DNA of 64,000 nt. Source: Candidatus Latescibacterota bacterium. GTDB taxonomy: Bacteria; JAAXHH01. The notes below the pieces were generated by a model. That model was not told the DNA's origin and did no database searches. It worked only from the letters and a program-made list of their open reading frames with translations. Where the stretch lies: contig JAJEHX010000008.1 of assembly GCA_022823465.1 (NCBI GenBank), positions 1 through 64,000 on the forward strand, written 5' to 3'. Each line of letters starts with the position of its first letter. Positions within the stretch are counted from its first letter, which is position 1. Shown piece by piece: positions 15,657 through 23,582 of this stretch. The translations under genes and the position numbers were made by a program.

Positions 15657-18098
15657 CTACCCTTTGACCACGATATTGAGCAGCTTGTCCGGCACGAAGA
15701 TGTTCCGGACCGATTCCTTGCCGTCCGTCCACGCCCGCACGCGTTCGCTGGCGAAGGCGGCCTGCTCGATTTCCTCGCGAGGTGTCCCGGGCGGCAGTTC
15801 GAGACGGTCGCGTACCCGGCCGTTGATCTGGATGACGTACTCGATGGTGGCGGATACGATCAAAGCCGGGTCGTACGCCGGCCAGGGCGCGGCGCCGATC
15901 ATACCCTCGCCACCCAGGCGGGTCCACAGTTCCTGGGTGATGAAAGGCGCGAAAGGCGCGGCGAGTTGAAGCAGCCTGCAGACGGCGTCGCGATGGTGTA
16001 CCGGCGCGTTCTGCAGGCCGTTGAGCAGTTCCATCAGACGCGCGATGGCCGTGTTGTACTGGAACGTCTCCATGTCCCCGGTGACGTCACGGGTCTTCTC
16101 GTGCAGCAACGCGAGCAGTTCAGGGTCTTCCGACGGCGCATCGCTGAAATCGGTCCCGGCGACGTAGCGCCACATCCGGTCATAGAACCGCCGCACCCCG
16201 TTGATGCCCGCGTCCTGGAAATCGCCGCCCACCTGGAAAGGCCCCAGGAACATGAGGTAGGTGCGGAAGGTATCGGCCCCGAAATCGTCCAGGTACTCGT
16301 CCGGATTGATGACGTTTCCCCGGGACTTGCTCATCTTCGCGCCGTTTCGGATGATGGTCCCGTGGGCCCGGAACTTCTTGAAGGGTTCGGAGAAGGAGAT
16401 CAGGCCGATGTCGTGCAGCGCCATGGTGATGAACCGGGTGTACATGAGGTGCAGCACCGCGTGTTCGTTGCCACCGATATACATGTCCACCGGCAGCCAC
16501 CGCTCCGTGGTCTCCCGGTCGAATACCACGTCGTCCCGTTCCGAACTGGGGTACCGGAAGAAGTACCACGCCGAATCGAGGAAGTTGTCGTTCACGTCGG
16601 TTTCCCTGGTGGCGGGACCGCCGCACTCCGGACAGGTGGTGTTCAGGAAGGACGGATCCCGCGCCAGCGGACTCCGGCCCGTGCCGTCCGGTTTGAAATC
16701 CTCCTCATGGGGCAGGATCACGGGCAACTCATCGTCGGGAACGGGCACTACGCCGCAGTCGCCGCAGTGTATCATCGGTATGGGCGGTCCCCAGTACCGC
16801 TGACGGCTGATGCACCAGTCCCGGAGCCGGTAGTTGACCTGCCGGCGCCCGACCCCCCGCGCTTCCAGCCATTCAGTGACCTTACGCACGCCCACGGCGC
16901 TGGGCGTCCCGTCGAAGGGTCCGCTGTTGATCATGGTCCCTTCGCCGGTATAGGCCTCCTCCAGTACGGCCGCGCCGTCGTATCCGTTCGTCGTATCTTC
17001 CGATCCGCCGATCACCTGCACGATAGGCAGATCGAATGCCCTGGCGAACTCGAAGTCGCGACTGTCGTGAGCCGGCACGGCCATGATGGCGCCCGTTCCG
17101 TAGGTCATCAGCACGTAATCGGAAATCCAGATCGGTATCCTGGCGTCGTTCACAGGATTGACCGCGTAACCGCCCGTGAATACGCCGGTCTTTTCGCGGG
17201 TGACGTCCTCCCGTTCGATGGCCGTTTTCCGGCCGCTCTCCTTTACATATCGATTTACTGCCGCGTGCTGTTCTTCTGTGGTTACGATGTCGACCAGCGG
17301 GTGTTCCGGCGCCAGGACCATGTAGGTAGCGCCCCAGAGCGTATCCGGCCGCGTGGTGAACACACTGATCTTCTCGTCTTGATCCGACAGATGAAATGTC
17401 ACTTCGGCCCCTTCGCTGCGGCCGATCCACCTGCGCTGCGCGGTCTTGGTCGTCTCGGACCAGTCAATCGTTTCCAGGTTCTCCAGGAGTTGTCTGGCAT
17501 AAGCCGTGATCCGGAAGAACCACTGGCGCATGTTTCGCTGTTCGACCTGCGTATCGCACCGCTCGCAGACGCCGCCCTCGGCCTGTTCAGCCGCCAGTAC
17601 CGTATTGCACGAAGGGCACCACGTAACCGGCGCTTCCTTCTGGTAGGCCAGGCCGGCCTTGAAGAGCTGGATGAAAATCCACTGGGTCCACCGGTAGTAG
17701 TCCGGGTCCGTGGTCTGCACCTCGTGGCGCCAGTCGAACATGGCGCCCAGGCGCTTGAACTGGTGGGTGAAGTTGGCGATGTTCTCGGGGATCAGCCGGC
17801 CGGGATGGGAGCTGATCTTGAGGGCGAAGTTCTCGGAATGGATCCCGAAGGCGTCGAAACCCATCGGCTCGAACACGTCGAAACCCCTGGCGCGCATGTA
17901 CCTTCCGTGGATATCCGCGCCCGTGTAGGCGAAGACGTTACCCACGTGCATGCCCTCGGCGGAGGGATAGGGGAACATCATCAGGTTGTAGTAGGGATTC
18001 CGCGCCGCCTTCAGGTCGACCTCGTAGGTTCCTTCCGAATCCCAGCGCTCGATCCAACGCGCCTCTACCGCTCCGTGATCGTATTTGTCGCCGTTCAT
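15657..18098 (-). CDS. leuS: Leucyl-tRNA synthetase
   Basis: About 813 residues, within the normal size of bacterial LeuRS. The class I signature appears as Pro-Tyr-Pro-Ser-Ala-Glu-Gly-Met-His-Val-Gly-Asn (HIGH type) and as Lys-Met-Ser-Lys-Ser-Arg-Gly-Asn-Val (KMSKS). Between them are the zinc-type Cys-Pro-Ser-Cys segment, the CP1 editing domain (Thr-Thr-Arg-Pro-Asp-Thr-Leu) and the Asp-Ser-Ala-Trp-Tyr-Phe-Phe-Arg-Tyr block. It charges tRNA-Leu with leucine in the cytoplasm. The frame is open to 18152, but the ATG at 18098 is preceded by GGGGAAGAA and was chosen. It diverges from the PhyH-HEAT gene. Confidence 0.96.
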   Translation of the reverse strand: MNGDKYDHGAVEARWIERWDSEGTYEVDLKAARNPYYNLMMFPYPSAEGMHVGNVFAYTGADIHGRYMRARGFDVFEPMGFDAFGIHSENFALKISSHPGRLIPENIANFTHQFKRLGAMFDWRHEVQTTDPDYYRWTQWIFIQLFKAGLAYQKEAPVTWCPSCNTVLAAEQAEGGVCERCDTQVEQRNMRQWFFRITAYARQLLENLETIDWSETTKTAQRRWIGRSEGAEVTFHLSDQDEKISVFTTRPDTLWGATYMVLAPEHPLVDIVTTEEQHAAVNRYVKESGRKTAIEREDVTREKTGVFTGGYAVNPVNDARIPIWISDYVLMTYGTGAIMAVPAHDSRDFEFARAFDLPIVQVIGGSEDTTNGYDGAAVLEEAYTGEGTMINSGPFDGTPSAVGVRKVTEWLEARGVGRRQVNYRLRDWCISRQRYWGPPIPMIHCGDCGVVPVPDDELPVILPHEEDFKPDGTGRSPLARDPSFLNTTCPECGGPATRETDVNDNFLDSAWYFFRYPSSERDDVVFDRETTERWLPVDMYIGGNEHAVLHLMYTRFITMALHDIGLISFSEPFKKFRAHGTIIRNGAKMSKSRGNVINPDEYLDDFGADTFRTYLMFLGPFQVGGDFQDAGINGVRRFYDRMWRYVAGTDFSDAPSEDPELLALLHEKTRDVTGDMETFQYNTAIARLMELLNGLQNAPVHHRDAVCRLLQLAAPFAPFITQELWTRLGGEGMIGAAPWPAYDPALIVSATIEYVIQINGRVRDRLELPPGTPREEIEQAAFASERVRAWTDGKESVRNIFVPDKLLNIVVKG

Positions 18099-18204
18099 TT
18101 CTTCCCCGAATCCTGGTGCCCGAATCTTATCATCAGATACCCCGCCGCCCAAGTGTTCCGGGGTTCTGACCGGTCATTCCACGTCCCGTAATCTACCTAT
18201 CTGA

Positions 18205-18232
18205 TTGTAAAAATCAAGTTACTACTTATATT
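18205..18232 (+). promoter_or_regulatory. Promoter of the PhyH-HEAT gene
   Basis: TTGTAA at 18205-18210 and TATATT at 18227-18232, spaced by 16 bp, lie in a locally AT-rich part of the divergent region between leuS and the PhyH-HEAT gene. The predicted leader is about 65 nt. Confidence 0.55.
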
Positions 18233-18303
18233 GTAATGTGTTCCCATTCCGGCGTAATAAATGGAATGGCCCCAATTTCAAAAGTCACACCGAAAGGTCC
18301 ACT

Positions 18304-19752
18304 ATGACCAACCGAAACTCCCATCTGCTTCGGGATGATGACATCCGCAAGTTCATAACGGACGGATATGTCCAGGTTAACGCCGGCCTGCCCGGGGAGT
18401 TTCACCAGAATCTCTATCGCAAGATCGAGACCGTGCTCGAAGAGGAAGGCAATCCCGGAAACAACATCCTGCCCAGGATACCGGAGATACAACGGGTCTT
18501 CGACCAGCCCGCCGTGCGGGGCGCTCTGACCAGTCTGCTCGGGCCCGGCTATCTCATGCATCCCCACAGGTACTGCCACCTGAACAAGCCGGGCAGTCCC
18601 GGCCAGCAGTGGCACAAGGACGACTACATATTCGACCATAACGTGCGGCATGCCCGCTGCCGGTGGGTAATGGCATTCTACTATCCACAGGACGTGAATG
18701 CGGACATGGGCCCCACGGGCATCCTGCCCGGCAGACAGCACTATAACCGCATCTCCGACTGTGACGCGTCCCGGACCACGGAGTCCGCACTGGACCTGCG
18801 CGGTCCCGCCGGCACGGTTTCCATCGTCAACTTCGATTCATGGCACCGGGCCACGGCAAATTCCAGTAAGAATAACCGGTACATGCTCAAGTTCCAGTTT
18901 ACTCGTTCACACGAACCGAACGGGCCCGACTGGGAAAACAGGATCGGCGGATGGAAACCGCAGCCAGGCAACGCACTGCCCGCCATTTCCGAGGTGGTAT
19001 GGAACTGGATGGCTGGTTCGGACAGCGGACAGGCCGAAGCCCACGGTGTGTCCATCGATCGATGCCTGAGCGAACTGGACGACAGGGAAGAAGAGGTTCG
19101 GCTTCAGGCGGCCTATACATTCAGAAGAAAGGGTAAGGCAGCCGTGGAGCCGCTTGCGGAACGACTGCGTGCGACGAGCGAAGAGGAGGCGCTGGCGGGC
19201 GTGCCCAAGAACCCGGCGAATCCCGTGGGAGGCAATCCATCGGAACTGCCTGCCGCCTACGCGTTGTCAGCAATGGGATTCCCTGCCGTTGAGCGCCTGG
19301 AGCAACTGCTTGAAGACGATGCCTGGTGGGTCCGGGCCGCCGCCGCGGACGTGCTGGGCGACATCGGCCTGCCCGCAGCGGCCGCCAAGCCTGCGCTGTT
19401 CCGTTCCCTTGGCGACGAGGATGCCTGGGTACGCCGCAACGCATCCGAAGCGGTTGGCGTGATCGGTGGTTTCAGTAACGAAGACGCTCCCGTTTTTCGA
19501 AGCGCGCTCGCGGACGAAGACGAACGGGTGCGGCGCAACATCGCATTCGCCCTGGCCAGGCACCCTGTGCAAGATGCGGACCTGGTCGACGACCTGGCAG
19601 CGCGTTCGATCGAAGACGAGGGACGATACGTCCGCTACTACGCCCTGGCGGCCGCGGCGAGGATGGCGGGAAAAGCGGGCCATGAGTCTTTGTGGGAGGC
19701 GATGCTCGCTACGCGCTGGTGCCCGCTGACGACCCGCAAGAGCGCGTTCTGA
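18304..19752 (+). CDS. PhyH dioxygenase fused to C-terminal HEAT repeats
   Basis: A 482-residue fusion. Residues ~1-250 form a PhyH domain with the iron motif His-Lys-Asp in Gln-Gln-Trp-His-Lys-Asp-Asp, Pro-Gly-Arg-Gln-His, and the distal His in Asp-Ser-Trp-His-Arg-Ala. From about residue 255 to the end there are HEAT/PBS-lyase-type repeats, recognisable by recurring Val-Arg-Arg-Asn and Trp-Val-Arg-Ala-Ala-Ala-Ala-Asp-Val-Leu-Gly-Asp-Ile-Gly units. HEAT repeats usually bind proteins, so the catalytic domain may act on, or be held to, a protein or large partner. The start at 18304 has GAAAGG in front, which is preferred over the open frame from 18238. It appears to be transcribed alone. Confidence 0.88.
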   Translation: MTNRNSHLLRDDDIRKFITDGYVQVNAGLPGEFHQNLYRKIETVLEEEGNPGNNILPRIPEIQRVFDQPAVRGALTSLLGPGYLMHPHRYCHLNKPGSPGQQWHKDDYIFDHNVRHARCRWVMAFYYPQDVNADMGPTGILPGRQHYNRISDCDASRTTESALDLRGPAGTVSIVNFDSWHRATANSSKNNRYMLKFQFTRSHEPNGPDWENRIGGWKPQPGNALPAISEVVWNWMAGSDSGQAEAHGVSIDRCLSELDDREEEVRLQAAYTFRRKGKAAVEPLAERLRATSEEEALAGVPKNPANPVGGNPSELPAAYALSAMGFPAVERLEQLLEDDAWWVRAAAADVLGDIGLPAAAAKPALFRSLGDEDAWVRRNASEAVGVIGGFSNEDAPVFRSALADEDERVRRNIAFALARHPVQDADLVDDLAARSIEDEGRYVRYYALAAAARMAGKAGHESLWEAMLATRWCPLTTRKSAF

Positions 19753-19760
19753 TTTCAAAT

Positions 19761-19792
19761 TGTGGATGGCCTCGCCTATGTGGATAGCCTCG
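19761..19792. repeat. Short direct repeat between convergent genes
   Basis: TGTGGATGGCCTCG at 19761-19774 recurs with one change at 19779-19792 (18-bp period), just past the stop of the PhyH-HEAT gene. Confidence 0.65.
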
Positions 19793-19868
19793 TACTATCA
19801 GTGCGTGCCTCGGCCGATCCGGGATTTGCCGCGCCGCCATCCGCTGAGCGATCATCCCTGCCCGGCTC

Positions 19869-21224
19869 CTACCCGGCTTCTTTTCGATCCGTCTCCGCAT
19901 TGATCCGACGAAACAGCAGGTACAGGGGATAGCTCAGGACGACCACGACGAGGGCTGTCAGGCTGACTCCCGTGCCGCCTATGATGTTTCCAGCCAGGAA
20001 AGCAACGCCACCCGCGAGGGTGAGCGCCGTGGTCCAGGGATAGCCCCAGGCCCGGTAGGGACGGGGCAGGTCGGGTTCCTTTCGCCTGAGTATAAAGACG
20101 GACAGGAAAAGGATGACGTAGTTGACCACGGTGAAGAACGCCAGGGCCTCCACCAGGCGTACGAAGCTCCCGCTGAATAACAGGAAGATGACCGTGGCCG
20201 CCAGGCTGGCGATCAGCGCCACCGTGGGCGTGCCGCCCCGGTTTACCCGCCGGCACTGACGGAAGAAAAGCCCGTCGGTGCTCATGGCGTAGATCACCCG
20301 GGCGGCGAACATGTACCCCAGGTTGATTCCCACAATCAGGAATCCCGTCAGGAACGCGGTGATCAGCGTCTCCGCAAGCGGTCCGAATACGGTCTCCACC
20401 GCCCGGCCCACGGCCAGTTCGGCTCCCACGATTTCCGACATGGGCAGCATGCGAAGCAGAGCGATGTTGATGAGCAGGTAGACGGCGATCACGATCCCTA
20501 CGCCGATGAACATCGATCGAGGGATCGTACGGCCCGGATCTTCCATTTCCTCCGAAAAGTAAGCGGTGAACACCCACCCGTCGTAGGCGTAGAGCACCCC
20601 TCTCAGCGCCACGATAAAGGCCATCGCCACGGCCCATCCCGCGGGCATGGGCGGCAGTGAGGATGTCCCGGCCTCCGTTCCTCCGTCTCCCGCCAGCACG
20701 AAACAGCCAATGATGAGCACGGCGAATATCACGGCTTTGATCATGCTCGCGACGTTATGCACGCCGGTTCCCCATTTTACGCCCCTCCATTGGATCAGCG
20801 CGAAGGAGATTGCGATGGCCAGGCACAGTGACAGGCTGAATTCCGGTATGGCAGGGGTCAGCAGATGGAGATACTCGTTGATCACGATGATGGTCATGGC
20901 CGTAGCGCCGCACCAGTTCAGCCAGTCCGTCCATCCGCTGACGAATCCGACGAAGGGACCGAGGGTCCGATGGGCGTAGACGTAGTAGGCGCCGGCGCGC
21001 GGCAGCGCCGTCGCCAACTCGGCGGCCGATGCCGTGCTGAACAGCACGAACACGCCGGCCGCGATCCAGGTCGCCATGTACCACCACGGATCGGGAAGCT
21101 GGGCCGCCACTTCGCCCGGCGCCCTGAGGATGCCGAGGCTGACGATGCCCCCGAAGGTTATGGCCAGACCCGTGATCAGGCCGAGTACCCGCAGCAGACC
21201 TCTTTGGGAGGACATGGAAGGCAT
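19869..21224 (-). CDS. APC-family amino acid/amine permease
   Basis: A 451-residue secondary transporter with about 12 hydrophobic segments. The first helix contains Gly-Gly-Ile-Val-Ser-Leu-Gly-Ile-Leu, like the unwound substrate-binding stretch (GSGIF type) of the APC superfamily, followed by Leu-Pro-Arg-Ala-Gly-Ala-Tyr-Tyr-Val-Tyr, the conserved helix 2 motif. A later segment reads Ala-Tyr-Asp-Gly-Trp. It should move amino acids or related amines across the inner membrane with H+ or by exchange. An AAGGAA site lies just upstream of the start. The substrate cannot be inferred from its neighbours. Confidence 0.88.
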   Translation of the reverse strand: MPSMSSQRGLLRVLGLITGLAITFGGIVSLGILRAPGEVAAQLPDPWWYMATWIAAGVFVLFSTASAAELATALPRAGAYYVYAHRTLGPFVGFVSGWTDWLNWCGATAMTIIVINEYLHLLTPAIPEFSLSLCLAIAISFALIQWRGVKWGTGVHNVASMIKAVIFAVLIIGCFVLAGDGGTEAGTSSLPPMPAGWAVAMAFIVALRGVLYAYDGWVFTAYFSEEMEDPGRTIPRSMFIGVGIVIAVYLLINIALLRMLPMSEIVGAELAVGRAVETVFGPLAETLITAFLTGFLIVGINLGYMFAARVIYAMSTDGLFFRQCRRVNRGGTPTVALIASLAATVIFLLFSGSFVRLVEALAFFTVVNYVILFLSVFILRRKEPDLPRPYRAWGYPWTTALTLAGGVAFLAGNIIGGTGVSLTALVVVVLSYPLYLLFRRINAETDRKEAG

Positions 21225-21340
21225 GAGGGTTCCTTACTTCAGCAGAAATCCGATCAGGTCGAGCACGAAGGGCATGATGGAATCCGGGGGTTTTCGGACA
21301 CCTCGCCAATATGATCCGCCACAGTGTATGTGACAAGGGA

Positions 21341-21369
21341 TTGCCAGCTACTTGTACGAAAGGTATATT
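21341..21369 (+). promoter_or_regulatory. Sigma70-type promoter upstream of the AICAR transformylase gene
   Basis: TTGCCA at 21341-21346 and TATATT at 21364-21369 with a 17-bp spacer. The predicted leader is about 155 nt and includes the 18-bp tandem repeat. Confidence 0.7.
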
Positions 21370-21399
21370 GTCCGCCCAAAGACTTCGCGCGATGCACGC

Positions 21400-21471
21400 G
21401 TGAACGGAACAGCGAGCGTGAACAGAACAGCGAGCGTGAACGGAACAGCGAGCGTGAACAGAACAGCCAGA
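21400..21471 (+). repeat. 18-bp tandem repeat, four units, in an mRNA leader
   Basis: GTGAACGGAACAGCGAGC and its GTGAACAGAACAGCGAGC variant alternate (21400-21417, 21418-21435, 21436-21453), followed by a fourth diverged unit. The strict A/B/A alternation points to a two-unit (36-bp) duplication event. Confidence 0.9.
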
Positions 21472-21531
21472 TTGTTGTGACCGTCCAGGGGCAGGGCGTA
21501 GGACTGGATATCGGACCCGGAAAGTCCTTAG

Positions 21532-22698
21532 ATGGATCTACCGCTGAAATACGGACTCAACCCCCATCAACATCCCGCCAGGGTGACCCTCCCGTCCGCG
21601 TCACCGCTGCGCGTGCTCAACGGGACGCCGGGCTACGTCAATGTCATCGATGCCATGGGCGCGTGGCAGTTGGCGCGGGAACTGAAGCGCGCCACGGGGT
21701 TGGCCGGGGCGGCGTCGTTCAAGCACGCCAGTCCCGCGGGCGCGGCGATCGCCGCAAACCTTGAAGAGACCTACCTGGCCTCCCAGTTCCTGGCCAGGAA
21801 GGAGCTTTCTCCCGTTGCCTCCGCCTACATGAGGGCCCGCGGCGGCGACCGCATGTGCTCCTTCGGGGACGCGGCGGCCGTGAGCGAGGTGGTGGACCGG
21901 TCCCTGGCCAACGTGCTGAGACGGGAAGTATCGGACCTGATCATCGCGCCGGGATACGATCCGGACGCACTCGAAATCCTCAGTGCGAAGAAGGGCGGCA
22001 ATTACCTCGTGCTGGAGATCGATCCGGACTTCGAACCGCCCGATATAGAGCAGAGAACGCTGTTCGGTCTTAAGCTGGAACAGCCCCGCAACGACGCGGC
22101 CATCACGCGGGAAACCTTTTCCAATATCGTAACGGGCAACCGGGACATACCGGACGCCGCCCTCGACACCCTCGTCGTGGCGACCATCGCCCTCAAGTAC
22201 ACCCAGTCCAATTCCGTCTGCGTGGCCTGCGATGGCCAGGTAATCGGCATGGGCGCGGGCCAGCAGTCCCGAATCCACTGTACCCGGCTGGCCTGCGACA
22301 AGGCCGACAAGTGGTTCCTTCAGCAGCATCCCCGGACGCTGGACCTCCCCTTCCGCGAAGGACTCAAACGCACCGAGAAGACGAACCTCGTCGACCAGTA
22401 CCTCCTGTGGGACCAGCTTTCCAGCACGGAAGAGGCCCGAATGCTGGGCGACCTGGAAGAACGCCCTGATCCGATCCCGCCAGAAGAACGCCGGCGTTAT
22501 CTCTCCCGGTTCAACGGGGTCTGCCTGTCCTCGGACGCCTATATCCCATTTCGAGACAACATCGACCGCGCGAGCCGGAGCAACGTGAAGTACGTCGCTC
22601 AGACGGGCGGGTCAACGGCGGACGAGAGCGTGACGGAGGCGGCCGACGAATACGGCATGGCCATGGCCCACACCGGCCTGAGGTTGTTTCTGCACTAG
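21532..22698 (+). CDS. AICAR transformylase (PurH C-terminal domain only)
   Basis: A 388-residue homolog of the AICAR formyltransferase half of bifunctional PurH, which formylates AICAR to FAICAR in purine synthesis. Signatures are Lys-Tyr-Gly-Leu-Asn-Pro-His-Gln at the N-terminus, Ser-Phe-Lys-His-Ala-Ser-Pro-Ala-Gly with the catalytic Lys-His pair, Ser-Asp-Ala-Tyr-Ile-Pro-Phe-Arg-Asp, and the closing Gly-Gly-Ser...Ala-Asp-Glu-Tyr-Gly...Thr-Gly-Leu-Arg-Leu-Phe. The IMP cyclohydrolase domain (~190 residues) that normally precedes it is absent, and the upstream sequence does not encode it. A separate cyclohydrolase would be needed elsewhere. The start follows GGAAAG. Confidence 0.9.
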   Translation: MDLPLKYGLNPHQHPARVTLPSASPLRVLNGTPGYVNVIDAMGAWQLARELKRATGLAGAASFKHASPAGAAIAANLEETYLASQFLARKELSPVASAYMRARGGDRMCSFGDAAAVSEVVDRSLANVLRREVSDLIIAPGYDPDALEILSAKKGGNYLVLEIDPDFEPPDIEQRTLFGLKLEQPRNDAAITRETFSNIVTGNRDIPDAALDTLVVATIALKYTQSNSVCVACDGQVIGMGAGQQSRIHCTRLACDKADKWFLQQHPRTLDLPFREGLKRTEKTNLVDQYLLWDQLSSTEEARMLGDLEERPDPIPPEERRRYLSRFNGVCLSSDAYIPFRDNIDRASRSNVKYVAQTGGSTADESVTEAADEYGMAMAHTGLRLFLH

Positions 22699-22719
22699 CA
22701 CGGGCGCCGATGGCTCCCG

Positions 22720-22794
22720 CTACGCGGTTTCCGCAATCACCGCTTTCAGCCGTTCACACTACGCGGTTTCCGAAACAACCTCGTTCAGCCGTTC
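22720..22794. repeat. Diverged duplicate of a gene tail (36-bp units, stop retained)
   Basis: Units at 22720-22755 and 22759-22794 are clearly related. The second is the real end of the minus-strand phosphodiesterase gene (…Glu-Arg-Leu-Asn-Glu-Val-Val-Ser-Glu-Thr-Ala-stop). The first, just downstream, reads Glu-Arg-Leu-Lys-Ala-Val-Ile-Ala-Glu-Thr-Ala-stop in one frame. Confidence 0.85.
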
Positions 22795-23484
22795 CGGATA
22801 GTTCGTCAGGACCCCGTCCACACCCATCCCGATATATGTCCGCATGTCTTCGGGGGTATCCGCGTAGAATACATGCACCCCCAGTCCTGATTCGTGTGCC
22901 TTCTGAACGAATTCCGGCGTGGTCATGTCCCTTCCAGGTTGCATTGTCCGAAGCCCCATCTCCACCGACGACTGGATGTAATCCTCGGGTGAGCGGCCGT
23001 TCGGAAAGATCCGGCAGGCTATTCGAGGGTCGATCTCGGCGAATATCCCCACGCTCTCATCATTGCAGGCCAGAATGGAATCGTCCACCATCCGGAACGC
23101 GCGCAACGCCTTCGCTACCTTACGTTCATATTCGCCGTCCGGAATCCCGCCCTCTTTAAGGTGTACATTGAGTTTTACTTTACCCTGAACGAGATCCAGC
23201 GCTTCCTCCCAGGTCGGCACTCGCTCCCCCCGAAACCGTTCGCCAAACACCCCTCCGGCGTCGAGCGCCCTGATCTCGGCAAGCGTGAGCTCGCCAATCG
23301 CGCCCGTACCGTCGGTCGTTCGGTCTACGGTGGCGTCGTGCATGACGACGAGATGTCCGTCCAGGGTCATGCGCAGATCGAACTCGATCTCGTCCACGCC
23401 GATCGCAAGGGCCTTTTGAAATGCGAGGAGCGTGTTCTCAGGGTAGTTACCTGCTGCGCCGCGATGGGCGACGTTGGCGACCAT
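22759..23484 (-). CDS. Glycerophosphodiester phosphodiesterase (GDPD, UgpQ-like)
   Basis: A 241-residue cytoplasmic-type GDPD. Catalytic signatures are Ala-His-Arg-Gly near residue 6, Pro-Glu-Asn-Thr, and Glu-Phe-Asp-Leu-Arg-Met-Thr-Leu-Asp-Gly with Val-Met-His-Asp, the usual metal and His ligands. It hydrolyses glycerophosphodiesters from phospholipid turnover to glycerol 3-phosphate and an alcohol. There is no signal peptide and the length is normal. AAGGAAAA precedes the start. The gene is divergent from the sulfatase and shares a 98-bp intergenic region with it. Its extreme 3' end is duplicated downstream. Confidence 0.92.
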   Translation of the reverse strand: MVANVAHRGAAGNYPENTLLAFQKALAIGVDEIEFDLRMTLDGHLVVMHDATVDRTTDGTGAIGELTLAEIRALDAGGVFGERFRGERVPTWEEALDLVQGKVKLNVHLKEGGIPDGEYERKVAKALRAFRMVDDSILACNDESVGIFAEIDPRIACRIFPNGRSPEDYIQSSVEMGLRTMQPGRDMTTPEFVQKAHESGLGVHVFYADTPEDMRTYIGMGVDGVLTNYPERLNEVVSETA

Positions 23485-23493
23485 GTGTTTTCC

Positions 23494-23522
23494 TTAGCCA
23501 TTGACGAGGGTGTGATTATAAT
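23494..23522 (+). promoter_or_regulatory. Probable promoter of the sulfatase gene
   Basis: A perfect TATAAT lies at 23517-23522. TTAGCC at 23494-23499 is at the right 17-bp distance, although TTGACG at 23501 resembles a -35 better but sits too close. The leader would be about 55 nt. Confidence 0.45.
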
Positions 23523-23582
23523 GGTAATGACCAAATCTGTTGTTTCGCAACGCTTTCGTAACGCTTAGGAGTAGAAAACAAG

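Larger units (their letters stand above)
21225..21531. other. Intergenic region: promoter and 18-bp repeats
   Basis: This 307-bp divergent spacer between the APC permease and the AICAR-transformylase gene contains one good plus-strand promoter (21341-21369) and a tandem array of four 18-bp units (21400-21471) in the transcribed leader. No open frame in it looks coding. Confidence 0.6.

Noticed and set aside
15459-18191. A 910-codon plus-strand open frame
   Set aside because: It is antisense to leuS, whose product carries all class I synthetase motifs; the plus-strand translation has no domain-like features.
21400-21471. 18-bp repeats as a CRISPR array
   Set aside because: The units are directly adjacent without spacers and no cas genes are present.
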